This document shows positions 11,097-24,784 of a DNA stretch of 64,000 nucleotides, piece after piece. The position numbers were made by a program, and so were the translations under genes. The stretch comes from Colletotrichum lupini (taxonomy: Eukaryota; Ascomycota; Sordariomycetes; Glomerellales; Glomerellaceae), in NCBI RefSeq assembly GCF_023278565.1, contig NC_064672.1:2976001-3040000 (forward strand), in the 5' to 3' direction. Position 1 is the stretch's first letter. The number at the start of each line of letters is the position of its first letter. The notes beneath the pieces are model-generated. The model was given only the letters and a program-made list of their open reading frames with translations, searched no databases and was not told where the DNA came from.

Positions 11097-13484
11097 ATGG
11101 CTTCATTCAACGCCAATGGCTACGTGATGGCCTCCCGAATTCCCATCCGGGACGTCCAGCCGGTCAACAACGAGCGATCTGTCGCGCCCCTCCGAATCGT
11201 CTCTCGTATCATTGGAACTAGAGAGACCTGTACCGGCTCAGCCAGTCAGTGTGAGAAGCCAGTCGACCCTTCTACCCTCACATTGCCCATCACTCTTGGC
11301 GTCACGTAGGTCTTAACGAGTTCTCGAGTAGGGTATGTGTACGAATGTGCTGACTCTTCCAAGGATCCCCATCGTCGGCGCTTTGTGTTTGCTGTTCTAC
11401 TTCCACCGAAGAAATGTCAAGAGGCAAAAACAGGAGGATGCGACTGATCCCAACCGAGGCCTGGATTTCGGACTTGGCGAGACGAGTTCTGATAAGGGTG
11501 GAAAAGGAAAGCGCAAGAGCATGATGTTCCGTGAGAAGGGAATGGGCCTCGACACGAAGCATCGTCAACTGTCTATGGACATGAACCTGGACAGCCCCTA
11601 CCTTCTCCCCCCTGGTCTTCAGAGCTCGCGTGAGTCTCTGCACTCTCTCGCGAGAACCCTCCACAGCGAGGCAGACCCCTACCGGCCCGTGGCTGGGTAC
11701 ACCGGCAGCGATGTCGGTTCCATCCGATCGTACAAGCCCGATGGTGCTTCCGTTTACACCAAATCGACGAGCCGACGCGGTTCCGCCATGACTGGTCGCA
11801 CCACGATGACCCAGAACACCTTGCCTCCTAGGCAAAACTCCCTCCCCAGGCCTCCTCCTGCGACGGCAGACCCGTTCGCCACGCCCAAGTCTAGGTCTGG
11901 CTCCCCCGCCCTCGAAATCATGACGACAAATTCTCCCGTCGTCTTGTCCCCCACCTCCCCGGTCATTCGAAGCCCGCTCATCGCTGAGCCTATTATTCCC
12001 AAGATCGAGACCATGCCGTACCCCGATGACAGAAACGGCGGTTCCCTTCCTCAGATTCCCGACGTCCCGGAACCTGCCCCTGTCGCTCAAAGGGGACTTC
12101 CCAGCAACCCTCGTCCATCCGCCAAGAACCCGTCCATTCCCGAAGTTCAAGAGCTGGATAGCACGCCGGCCGCAGCCCCCGTTGGCCTTGGTCTCGACGA
12201 CATGAACTTCCCCGCCCAGAAGAATGCTGCTCCCTCAACACTCCCGACTATTGTGCCCGAGGAAACGAATGCTTACGACCGCGAAAGCTATTACGACTAT
12301 GACTTTGAGGATAGAGGCCGATCTCAGAGACGCTCTGTGGATATGAACGACAACCGCATGTCACGTGCACTTGGTGTTCCGGGTCAGGACGCCAAGAGGC
12401 TTTCAGTTGGCTTCCGACCCCTGCCTCCTGATGAGGTGACTGAGTCCGAGGACCCTGAAGAGCGTGCCAACAGAATCAGATCATTCTACAAGGAGTACTT
12501 CGACCCCGACAACCCGCACGCTGGCCAAGCCCCGCCTCCCATGCCTCAAGGACCTCGCGGACCCCCCAGAGGACCTCCTCCTGGCGGCCCTCAATACTAT
12601 GAGGACTACGACCCGAGCTACAACGGTGGTCCCGGCGGCGATGCCTACTTCGACCCTGAGAGCAACTCGTTCGTCATGCCCTACGCTCAGCCCGTCACTC
12701 GTCGTGCAATGACGCCACCACCCAGCGGCTCCCGCTTCCGTGGCCCGCCTCCTCCCCGGGCTATGCATGGCTCCATGGGCGGTCGCATGGCCAGCCCCGG
12801 CCCCGGTGGCAGACGTCCTCCTCCTCGTGCCGGCTCGGCCATGTCCAGCCGCCTTGGACCTTCTCGACCGGGATCCGACATGTCCAGCCAGTACACTCCT
12901 CGGCCTGGCTCTTCAGTGTCCAACAGGACCGCTGGAGGTAGACCCAAGCCCAAGGGACCTCCCCCTGCCGACTTGACTACCATGCCCAACCCGTCCAAGC
13001 TCAAGGATGACTCCTTCTCCATCCTGAACCCTCTCGACTTCGCTCCTCCCGAGACCTTCTCTTCCCGCGCCCGTGGCCGTTCCCAGAGTCCGGCGGGTGA
13101 GAGACGCCCTTACGCAGCGCCTTCAATTCCTGTCCATTCCCCATTGGTTAGCAGCTTCGAAGAGATGCCTGCCATGCCCAGCCCGTAAGTTATCCCTTAT
13201 AGACACTGGAAAGATGTAGAAGTCACTAACAGTTGGACAGTCACTTGCTGCGTAAATCCGGAACCTTCACTGGTCTCGACTTTGCTCCTCCCCGCAAGTT
13301 CAAGGACGGTGACAACATGAGCGATGCTGGTAGCATTCGTAGCAACCGTAGTGGTATCTCGGCTGTCCAACAGGCCGCTCTCCGCAGCGGTGCCGGCAGA
13401 GTCAGCCGCCTGCCCGGTGACACTGTTTTCACGCCAACGGCCCTCGATGACCAGCTCAAGCCGCAATGGGGCATGCGTCCTTAA
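11097..13484 (+). CDS. Single-span membrane protein with long proline-rich cytoplasmic tail
   Basis: Three exons, 11097-11305, 11364-13184 and 13241-13484, give about 757 aa. There is no cleavable signal peptide. A short N-terminal segment with two cysteines is followed by one hydrophobic span at about residues 62-83 (PITLGVTIPIVGALCLLFYF) and a basic stop-transfer HRRNVKRQK. That single span resembles the SKG6/AXL2-type helix of fungal surface proteins. The rest is a 670-residue hydrophilic tail rich in Pro, Ser, Arg and Gly, with PPPRG/PPGG runs around 480-560 and acidic clusters near 400. The last exon adds a conserved-looking end, FTGLDFAPPRKFKDGDN. Similar fungal proteins have been labelled cell wall proline-rich protein; I cannot confirm function. 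The first intron uses AAG as acceptor, which is less usual. A role in cell surface or polarity signalling is inference. Confidence 0.75.
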
Positions 13485-16400
13485 ACGGCGAACGACGTTT
13501 TTCTGCTTGTTGATATCATTACTTTGACTTCCGCGTATTGATACGGCAGCGCCGAATCGACGGTCACGACTTTTGAGCCTATTCGCACGCACTGGGATTA
13601 TCCATGTACATGAATTTGCGCGGACAAACAAAAAGAGGAGCCTTTCTACCCTTACCTTTATGGGATTTGGAATTTTGCATAACGGTGTTATTTCTTCTCG
13701 CATTTAGTAGCGATATACTGCTAATGTCTTTTTGTGTTGAAACCCTTTTTCTGTTTCGCTGCGTGGAGTATTTGGGTCACGACAAATAGTTTTTATTTTT
13801 TAAACCAGCCCTCTCCCTCAGCCTCATTTGGCAACATGGCGGGAGGGTTTGCATATAGAAAAAGGGCTCCGGGACATTGCTACCGTATGCCAACCATCAA
13901 CAACTAGATGATGAATACTACAGAAAGTATACTGAGATTTGTGTCCCGTCTTGTGTTGCAAAGTGATGGTTTTCTCTTCCTGTACATGTGGGCTGTAATA
14001 CGCATGTATGGCCTAACTCGAGGCATAGGAAGCCCCGTGACTACCATGACCTACTTCCATGATACTACACCACATTAGTGCTCACAAAGACACCGGCATA
14101 TCAAAGTCCGAGGGCCTCGAAGGGTAGACAAGGCTACAGGGTAACCGTACGCCGTACGAAGAACCCTCCCCAAAGGCATCGGTAGATCTGACGGCCTCCA
14201 ATGCTCCGGCGCTCTGGAAATGATTTAGGCCTAATCACATCGTGAATCGGCGGATGCTAGGACACAATCATATAGAACACAGCCGCCGCCACAGCCCCCC
14301 ACGGTGCAAACGGAAGGTTTTGTCGCAAGATAGAGCAGATGCCTCGGTGTCGCTTGGTCGGGCATGCGCTGGCCGGGGTATCGGTTACCAAGGCAAGTCT
14401 AGTCTTGTCTAGTCAGAGTCTGACTGCATCTCGGTTCCAAGCAGTTCGATGAGGAATCACGAGATGTTCGTCTTCCGAGAAGGATGAATGCTCCGTCAGT
14501 AAGCAACGTACTGTACAACTGCCGTGCTGCGTACGGTTGTTTTCCTCTTGGAGACGAGTCAGCAATCAATAACCATCCGCAGCCCGTTCCCCTCCCGATT
14601 TTTGTATGGAAAAGCCAGCCCTTTGGCGCGCATACGGACACGACACTTGGCGTGCTTCGAGAAAAGACGGGATGGCAATCAGATGCCCTTCGAAAGCATC
14701 CGGAAAGAGCTTAATGGTAAAGTTATTTTTACATCGGACACTTGGATGGCTTGTTGTGGAGCGGGAAGGCTCACGCTTGACCCAAGCTTACAGTCAGTGG
14801 CGTTTGCTCGAAGGAAGGGCACCCGTAAGCCAATGGGTGGAGGGGCTGGGTTGCTTTCTAAAATGTGGCATTTGGGAGGGCATAGCCATACGTGTGGCGG
14901 TTTGGGAGACGAGACCAGAGCTCGGGTAGCGTGGCTCCATGGTGGAAGCCAATTGAGCGCCGTTAAGCTAATCAAGTGTCAATCGGACAGATGTAAAATA
15001 GAAACAGGAGACAAAGAACGATCCTTGAAGGGGCTCTTGTAGAGGGCGATTTGCTGTCTAGGATTCCTGGTTGCTAATTCGATGAGCCAAAAGGTGTCGG
15101 CACGGATCTGGCAAATAACATCGAGAGACTTTGAGTCTATGCAGGCGTTGCGCTACCTCGCCTCGTGCCGAATGTACGTTTCCGGCGAGGTGGCGTGAGA
15201 AAGAGCACATCGAAGGTTCTTTCTGTCGGTGAGAGAGTCCCGGCAGCTCGACGGCGCACATGGTGACGTGACACTACACAGGCCAGACACGCATAGTCGA
15301 CTGCATTAAGGCAATCCGACCTACGGGTACCGGCATCGCCATCATCGGACTTGGTCCGAAGAAAGTTGTGTAGGAACGTTTGAATCTGGTCGGCGAGGGG
15401 TCTCGTCGTCGAATTGAGGACAAAAGCTGAAGTCCGGATGTTGGGATGAAGTGATCCTGAGACCCTTTTGCCAAATGCTTTCCAAGGACAGAGGCTGAGA
15501 GGTCGACGAAGTTTGGGTCAATGCTCCGTGAGTGTGGAGGGAAGTGAGGGGAACATGACGTTGGTTGCTGTAGATCTTTTGCTTTGAAAAGCCCTGCCCG
15601 AACCGAGGGCATATTGTTCCTGTTGTTATTATGCCAATACGCCATGAGATCTTGACATCCTGGGGCCAACCTTGACAATGTATCCCGGCTGAAGTTTGCG
15701 GATGCTGAGCCAGGGTTGGGCACAATGGACGTCATGTGGAGGTATATGTGCCATTGGAGTCATAATAGCAGGCCATTACGATGACAGAGCCCGCCATACT
15801 GGCTATTACGAACGATTGCATTCGGACTCAAACTGCCTGAATACTCGCGCAAAGAAAGAAGGCGAGCATTGTGGCAGCGTCGATTTGAAGCCAAGAGGCT
15901 CTGAGTTGTGACCTGCAGACAGGCAGCGGTGGACTTGTTTGATCCGGACACTGGACTATGCAGCTTCGAGGCTTGTGTAACAAGCTTCCGGAGCGGTCTG
16001 GATGACAGAAGACTCTGACCACCAATGCTACAGAGAATTCAGGAGGGATGGAACCGTAACCTTTGGCCGAATAAGCTCGTGCCAATGGCATAGTGACGGA
16101 GAAACGACCGGTTGTTAGTCAGACATGCGTTATCGAAGAAAGCAGCCCTTGAAGCATCAGCAATGTCAGGCCAGCTACCCTTTGCCAAGCCAGCATTCGA
16201 GCCTTTGTCGACAAAAGGTTGTTGTCCAGCTTCAGCCGGAAAATTCAAGCTCTCCTCCGACGTGTGCTGCCACGATGGTTGTTAGCCGCCACAGGGCCGG
16301 CCGGGTGTGTTTTGACCCGGCCGGCTTTCGTTCGAAAATCGTCCTGCCGCGCTTCGACAGCTGGCTGAGATGCATTCTGGCAGTCTGGTGCTTGGTCAAG

Positions 16401-19400
16401 CAGGCCAAACCCCCGCCGATCTGACCAACAGAAGCGCGCAATTGACGCCATACGGCTACCTTTGTAGATCGATGGGATCGCACAACAGATCGAATGCGGT
16501 GCTCGCCGAGAAAAAGGCACCGGCTGAGGATCAGCAGCCTCTATTTTGGGGGATACGAACGGCCCCACAGGTGCCGAGAAGCCTGTATCCGTAGAGGGAG
16601 GCAAACGCTCAGGTCGGTAAAGGCTGAACCTGGTCGCTATAGAGAAGACGTAAGGGAGACCAAGGTGGATATGAGCTTCAAAATAAACAAGTCATCAGTA
16701 GAGTCGGTGTGTTCGACAATAGCGGGTGGGTTGAATGGTGAGAGCCAAGAGATAATAGAGTCTCGGAGGCATGCATCGAAATTTGAACTTCAAAACTTGT
16801 GAGGATTGGTTGTTGGTGAATGTCGGTGACATTCCTGACCGGGCGTTGGCTTGTTTGAGACATCCCAACGTGGACTGAGACCAAAATACGTATTCGTGGA
16901 CATGAGCCAATTGGCACTTGCCGACTTGTGACCCTTTGAGACTGTGTCCGTATGTTCGTACGGAGAAGATTGACCACCAGAAGGGTTGCGATGCGTTTCT
17001 TCGCTTCTTCTTCTATGGAAGCAAATGATGCCATCTCGATTGTTGCAGACGGTGGACCTGGCAGTCGGCGTGGTCTACTAGGAAGGTGCATGCTCGCTGG
17101 GCAGGGGAAATTAACCAGTTCTGGAGCCAACGACCGTCACTCTGGATACGAGAGGGAGCGAACGGGCCCTCCGGTGTCCCCAGCAAAGCGAAGCGAACTC
17201 GCGAATCCCGTTGATGAGGTCAATTTTCTCCACGGGCCCGAGGGAGAGGACTCCAGTCTCCAGGCGTCCAGAGTTCAAAGTCCAGAGCGAGGCACGGCCG
17301 GTGCAGGGACTGGTTGAAGGATGGCCTGCCGGGATGTTTTCGCACAGCAAGATACCATAGTGGAGGTTGACTGGATTTTGATTGCGGGCTGTCCGTCGTC
17401 TGAAGTATTTAGGTTTGAAAGTTAGCTAGAGTCTGCAAAATTCAGAAGAGAGAGTAGATGAGGTGAAACCTGACCGACATGCCTTGCTTTGAGTTGCTTG
17501 CGTATCTACCTGGCGTGTCGCGTTTGAGGTGTCGTATTTTGCATTCATGTCTTTGGTTGAAAGGTGTCGAAGCCGCGACATCGCGAACGCACATCAGGGA
17601 CATCAGGGACCATGTGCGGCTGCGTTGCGGCATACCTGACGGTTCTGACCTGAGGGCTAAGGCCGGTGGCCCGGGTGGGTTTGGAGGCAGCTGGTTGCTG
17701 GTCTTTCCCTCTTTGGCCCGTTTGGATCAGGAACAAGACTCGGCAGGCATTCGACGATATGAAAGGAAGCAGCCAACATTCCCGGACTGGAAGCATCCGC
17801 TGCCGCCTTCCGGGAGTACTCTCCATTCGTCCTTGGTGCTGTGATGTATGGCCAGCTCTAAGGAGCTCCAAGGGCTTTAGGCTTTTGTTCGTACCAGGGG
17901 TCCCTCGAGGCTCGGGGAGTTTGTGGTCCCTGCGAGCCAGAGAGGGCAGCGGCTCAGCAATTCGCAATCTCAACGGGCATGTACCGCAGCAGTTGCGAAA
18001 TGACAGAGACACGGGAGATGATGGACGGCAGAAGCCGCCTTGTTCCTCTCGAGCACGCGACAAGAGTTAGAACTTTGGGCAGAAGCTGTCAATTTTTCAA
18101 GACTCGAGACTCGGAGAACTCAACGGGGCTAAAATTGTTCTCTCTGCTGTCCGCATAGATAGGTATTCATATGGCTGAGCCCATTCATTGCAACGTGCCA
18201 TGCATACCTCGCGCGAACTACAGATCGGCCCTTTCTACAAGGTACAAGTACTTTGTCCTGGTCAGGTTCTCTCTAGGTCCGCTCCACTGGCAGATGCGTT
18301 AGTAGCATCGGGGAGATACTTATGTCCAACGCAAGTTTTGTAGGAGAGCTCATGTACTGTCTTGGCTGACCTGAGGCTGGTCGCAGCATAGCTCAGCGCC
18401 CTGCCACTGAAGCAGCGGCCCTAACTCCCGCTGAGCCACCCACCCGCACCTTAAAGCAACGGTGGATGGTCAGGTCAGTCTACCCAGTCAGGCCAGTACC
18501 ACTGAGTTTCCTTTTTTGGTCTTCCATTTGCAGTCTGATTTTGACCTGCACTGGAGGCTGGCTTGCAGTATCCGTACATTGCAGCTTGGAGCTAGATGTT
18601 CGGACACGAGACAGGCACACGCCAGCAGGGTTGACGGTCGTGACCTCCAATGATTCCCTTGGACGTAAATGGCAGGGCGGGAGGGCTGTGAAGAAGGAGG
18701 AAGGGGAGGTCGGTCCACTTCACTTGGGCAGGCACGCTGCACGAAGAGCTGCTGGATTGCTCTTGCTCAAAACATACATATTTCCGCGCCTTCCTCTGCC
18801 GCTCCTTCGGAGCTGCCCTCCCCCCTTCTGCCTCCCTCCCTTTCGCTGCCTTCCCGTCAATATCCTTCCACCCCCGTCCCCTCGGCCGTCCTTGCTCGTC
18901 AACCCCCTCCCCGGTCCTTCCTCTTTCACTTTCAATTGGCAGCGGCATCAGCATCAGTCCGCATCCTTCCAAGGAAATCGCGACCTTGCTCTCCTCCTCC
19001 TCCCTCCTCTTTCCCCTCTTCCCCATTTCTTCCTACTTTTCACCTTCCTCCTCTCGCTCTAACTCTTGCAAATTCTCTGCCCTGTCCTTTTGCTTTTCCC
19101 CACTTTCCTGTGACGCCGTCGCCAATCGATCCCACTTCGTCACTGAGGATCGACAATACTACAATACTCGCGCGGCACTACGGAATACGCCTTGGACGGA
19201 TACTGCCCGCGACCAGGTACCGTCTCGTCTGTACGAACCAAGCGACGTAGGGCCCTGCCTACCGCCGAACCCAACGCCGACCCGCGCAGTAGCCAGGAGA
19301 CGGTCCGTCTTGGGAGCTCCCTCACAGGCACACAGGCACCACCTGAACCTGACTCAGCCACCCGCGCCAATAATCAACCGTTCGTCTTGTCTGAACACCC

Positions 19401-19989
19401 GTCGCTCCATCGCCGTTGTTACCGCCCAGACGCGACAATTACTTCCCACAATTTTCCAAAGAAACTCTTGACCAAGACTCCATCCTCGCCTCGACACCCC
19501 GACGCACCCGTCAATTGTGTGTCGCTTTGCCCTGAACCGAGGCCTCGAACCGCCGCCTGTTCCACGTGTATCGCCAAACTTGGCCTCTCACACGGCTTGG
19601 TTGAGAGTCGACCGCACTTTTGAATCGACTAAATCGACGAGTTGTCCATTGCAGAATCGCTTGTATTGAAACACCTCCCTTTCTCCGCCCTGCAAGTTAC
19701 GTGTGAGCCAATCGCTCTCATTGGAGGTACGTTGTTCGACGCTGTGCTTCCCAGATTTTGCCGAGTGCACTACGGCATCTCTGCCGATCATCAATTTGCC
19801 TCCCAAGAAACCTGCTGCATCTGTTGTGTTAGTTGCGCACAAAATGATTGGGTCTTTGGCCTCGGTTGCCAATTGCCCAACTCGTCGTCCCATCTCAGCT
19901 CTTCCGTCGTCTTGTTTTGTTGAATACTCATCATCCCTTGTTCGGAGTCTGGCGATGCTATCAAAGCTGCTCCCTCACCAGTCGCTAAT
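13485..19989. other. 6.5 kb gene-free region
   Basis: No conserved coding sequence was found. The left part to about 13800 should be the 3' untranslated region of the preceding gene. The middle, 13.9-18.4 kb, contains only short conflicting frames. From about 18780 to 19110 the + strand is strongly pyrimidine-rich (runs of CCTCC, CTTCC, CCCTT), as expected just upstream of fungal transcription starts, and about 900 bp of probable leader follow to the ATG region at 19990. An upstream reading frame ending at 20029 overlaps the start of the next gene. Confidence 0.5.
16296..16325. repeat. Perfect inverted repeat, 11-bp arms
   Basis: The arms GCCGGCCGGGT (16296-16306) and ACCCGGCCGGC (16315-16325) are perfect reverse complements around an 8-nt T-rich loop. 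The stem is wholly G/C apart from one pair. No gene lies within 2.5 kb on either side. Confidence 0.85.
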
Positions 19990-21294
19990 ATGTCTTCACC
20001 ACCTAGTCAACCGCCACAGATCTTGCTGAGACAAGAAAACACAATGTCGTCGAATGCTACGACCCCGGGCGGCGAGGCCACAACGGCTCCCGCCGCGACA
20101 CCGGGCACTTCCGCACCCGCAGAGACGAGCGCCGCCGCCGTCACCACCACTCCTCCGGCAGAGACCTCCGCAGCAGCGGCTCCTACCACCCCGCAACAAC
20201 CCACGACGCAGCAAACCTCCGCGGCAGCAGCACCAACCACGTCTCAAGCTCCGGCAGCGACGACTTCTGCGGCAGCTGCACCAACTACTCAGCAGCAGAA
20301 CACGACTCCGACTACTCAAGCTGCCGAAAGTACTACCCAGCAACAGCAAACTACCCTAGTCGCGACTACTGTCGTCATCACGCCGACCGAAGCAGGAGGT
20401 CAGACAAGCACCATCTTTACCGTCATCACTCAGACCAAGGGTGTCACGCAGACCGGAACTGCTGCCAGCTCATCTGCTTCCGCTACGGCATCAGGCGGCG
20501 CCATCAACTCCGGCGGTAACTCCAAGGGCGGTCTCGGTAACGGAGGCACTATCGCGGTTGCTGTTGTCGTACCCATCGCTGCTGTTGCCCTGCTCATCCT
20601 GGCTGGCCTGTACTTCTGGAGAAAGAGGAAGCAGCGCAAGGACGCCGAGGAGGAGCGACGAAAGGAGGTCGAGGACTATGCCTACAACCCGAACGCGGAC
20701 CCCACAATCCCGTCCCTTGGCGATGGCGGCTCGTACGAAATGAAGGAAGATGCGGCCTCATCCGGATACCGTGGTTGGGGTTCTACCACTCTTGCCGGCT
20801 CCACCGGACGCAAGGCGTCCACGACCATGTCCGGAGGCAACACAGGTGCGGCATACTCGGACACAACTTCACCCAGCAATGGAGGAACTGACAACCGTTC
20901 AGGAGAGCCTTTGATCAACGACGGCTCGTACTCGCCTGATGGCGAAATTCTTGGCGCCATGGGCCCTTCGGCAGCTATGAACCGTGGAGGCGGTGTTCAA
21001 CGTGGACCTTCCAATGCGTCATCTTCCTACAGCGCAGGGAACCACTCAGATACCTCTGACGGAATCGGCATGGCATACAGCGGCGGCGGCGGCAGCAACG
21101 GCAATGGCAATGGGAATGGTTACTACGATCAGTACGCCAACAACCCGTACTCTGACAGCCCTTACGCCAACCCGGCTACTGAGCTCCCCGGCCAACCGGT
21201 CATCCGCGACAACCCAGCTCGTCGCAACACTCGGATCGAGAACCCTTCGCACTATCCCCAACAGCAAAACGCTGGTATTTCCCAGAACTTCTAG
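19990..21294 (+). CDS. Mucin-like single-span membrane protein
   Basis: One exon of 434 aa. Residues 20-125 are almost entirely Thr, Ala, Pro, Gln and Ser (repeats of TSAAAAPTT), a likely O-mannosylated stalk. A block with TTVVITPTEAGGQTSTIFTV follows, then a Gly/Ser linker, one transmembrane helix at about 187-208 (TIAVAVVVPIAAVALLILAG) and a basic anchor WRKRKQRK. The cytoplasmic tail is Gly/Ser/Asn-rich and contains GYYDQYANNPYSDSPY. The architecture matches fungal cell-surface sensors of the Mid2/Wsc/Msb2 kind, but no Wsc or other cysteine domain and no cleavable signal peptide is present, so assignment stops at architecture. A second ATG at 20044 is equally plausible as start; both have A at -3. 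An overlapping upstream frame ends at 20029 and could lower initiation at the first ATG. Confidence 0.75.
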   Translation: MSSPPSQPPQILLRQENTMSSNATTPGGEATTAPAATPGTSAPAETSAAAVTTTPPAETSAAAAPTTPQQPTTQQTSAAAAPTTSQAPAATTSAAAAPTTQQQNTTPTTQAAESTTQQQQTTLVATTVVITPTEAGGQTSTIFTVITQTKGVTQTGTAASSSASATASGGAINSGGNSKGGLGNGGTIAVAVVVPIAAVALLILAGLYFWRKRKQRKDAEEERRKEVEDYAYNPNADPTIPSLGDGGSYEMKEDAASSGYRGWGSTTLAGSTGRKASTTMSGGNTGAAYSDTTSPSNGGTDNRSGEPLINDGSYSPDGEILGAMGPSAAMNRGGGVQRGPSNASSSYSAGNHSDTSDGIGMAYSGGGGSNGNGNGNGYYDQYANNPYSDSPYANPATELPGQPVIRDNPARRNTRIENPSHYPQQQNAGISQNF

Positions 21295-22009
21295 ACAAGG
21301 TCTGGTGTGTTACTCCAAAAGTTTTGTTTGTTGCTTATTAGTCTGCTGGGGTTCTGTTCCGAAGATACCCACCCTCCCCATCAGACCAACGATCTCGAAA
21401 TCGAGAAACACATACGGCGTTACGGATTTACGGCACCATGCGACACGGTGGCATTTTATTGCCACGCGACGCTTCTCTTACTTTTAATATTGTTTACTCC
21501 GTTGCCTTGCCTGGCGTATTCCAAACGTAATGGCTCGCCCAATGCCACGGAGATCATAATCCACTTCGACGCACATGATTTATTCGTCATATACATAAAC
21601 ATCTTGGGGATTTATATCGACCCATGCTATCCACAGCGTGTTGCTCCAGTTTAATCTGTTGTACATTGCATGCCCATGAAGGGCGCGCACAGGCAACATG
21701 ATTTGCTAATGTCTTTCCTGGGCAAAGCAACCAAGGGTACCTTGGCAGCAAGAAACGAGCTTCCGCACAAGAAAAGTTGGAGGATTCTAGTATAGTAGTA
21801 GGTAGTTAAAGAGTAGGATAGTCGACATCTCTAAGATTTCGAAGCACAGTCTCATATAGACACGTATGAATGAATATTCCTTTGTCAATCTACTCTTGCA
21901 TTCATATCGCTTCATCGTGCCGTTTCACTATAAGCCATCTAAGCGCGGAGTCTGTACCTGGTAACACGAATTTTTCCACTAACAATCGACTCGTTTATAA
22001 CAGATTCTC
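21295..22009. other. Intergenic between convergent genes
   Basis: Seven hundred bases between the 3' ends of the mucin-like gene (+) and the esterase gene (-). The sequence is A/T-richer than the genes and presumably holds both 3' untranslated regions. No gene is seen. Confidence 0.5.
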
Positions 22010-24029
<2,020 letters not shown>

Positions 24030-24784
24030 GTTCTAATGGCGTTTTTCGCGGTAAAGTACCAAAAATTAGGTTGTGAAGAATTGATGCCGAGATGTGTTCG
24101 ATTGCTGGCTTGCTTTTGTCTTCCGTCGAATCTACCAATCCTGAAATTGCTTGTATGTCGATGTAATGAAAGATTAAAGAGGAGCGACCCATCCGCTGGA
24201 CCCAACGGGATGTCGTTGGCGTGCTCCGCTAGCGCCGGCACGCTAGCCGGCCGTGCGGTCCCGCCGTTGTCTCCATACCCCGGGTTACACTCTAACCTCT
24301 ACAACGCGGTGTCTTGTTCATTGACGAATACCCGCCTGACGGTTCTCACAAATCAAACGTTCTCATCTCTGCAGTAGGCGGTAAATGCTCCCACGGACTA
24401 CTTGTACGATCATTGATCTGAAAATAGCATTGTTGATCTATAAGTGCTCACATACAGTACCCAAACAAGTGTCTTCAGAGTTGTACTCATGGGTTAAGAG
24501 CGATTCATTTTCAGCAACCAACGGGCCTAGTCAAACTATAAACAAGGACAGCAATCGACATATCGATGCTAAACCATAAGCAAGTTCTAAAACTGAACAT
24601 CAAAACTCCTATACGGCACGTGTCTATGTGTCAACCTTGCCAGCTGAACAGTCGATACCGTTGCCCCAGACTCCACGCATCTCCATCAGCACAGGCGCCA
24701 GGCTCCATACACTGGTCGAATAATTTACAAAAGAAGGGCCAAATCATGCTAAACAGGGTCTCAAAAATCCTCACGTCGGGCCCA
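24030..24784. other. Intergenic, esterase promoter side
   Basis: This stretch separates the esterase start from the 3' end of the next minus-strand gene. It is A/T-richer than the flanking genes, and I see no coding signal. Confidence 0.45.

Noticed and set aside
16678..17130. 150-codon minus-strand frame
   Set aside because: No conserved motif, and the + strand is also open across 16952-17317, as expected by chance in C/G-rich DNA.
18361..18450. tRNA-like minus-strand stretch with GGCTCAGCGGGAG
   Set aside because: It resembles a D-arm only. No T-arm or B box is present and the ends do not pair.
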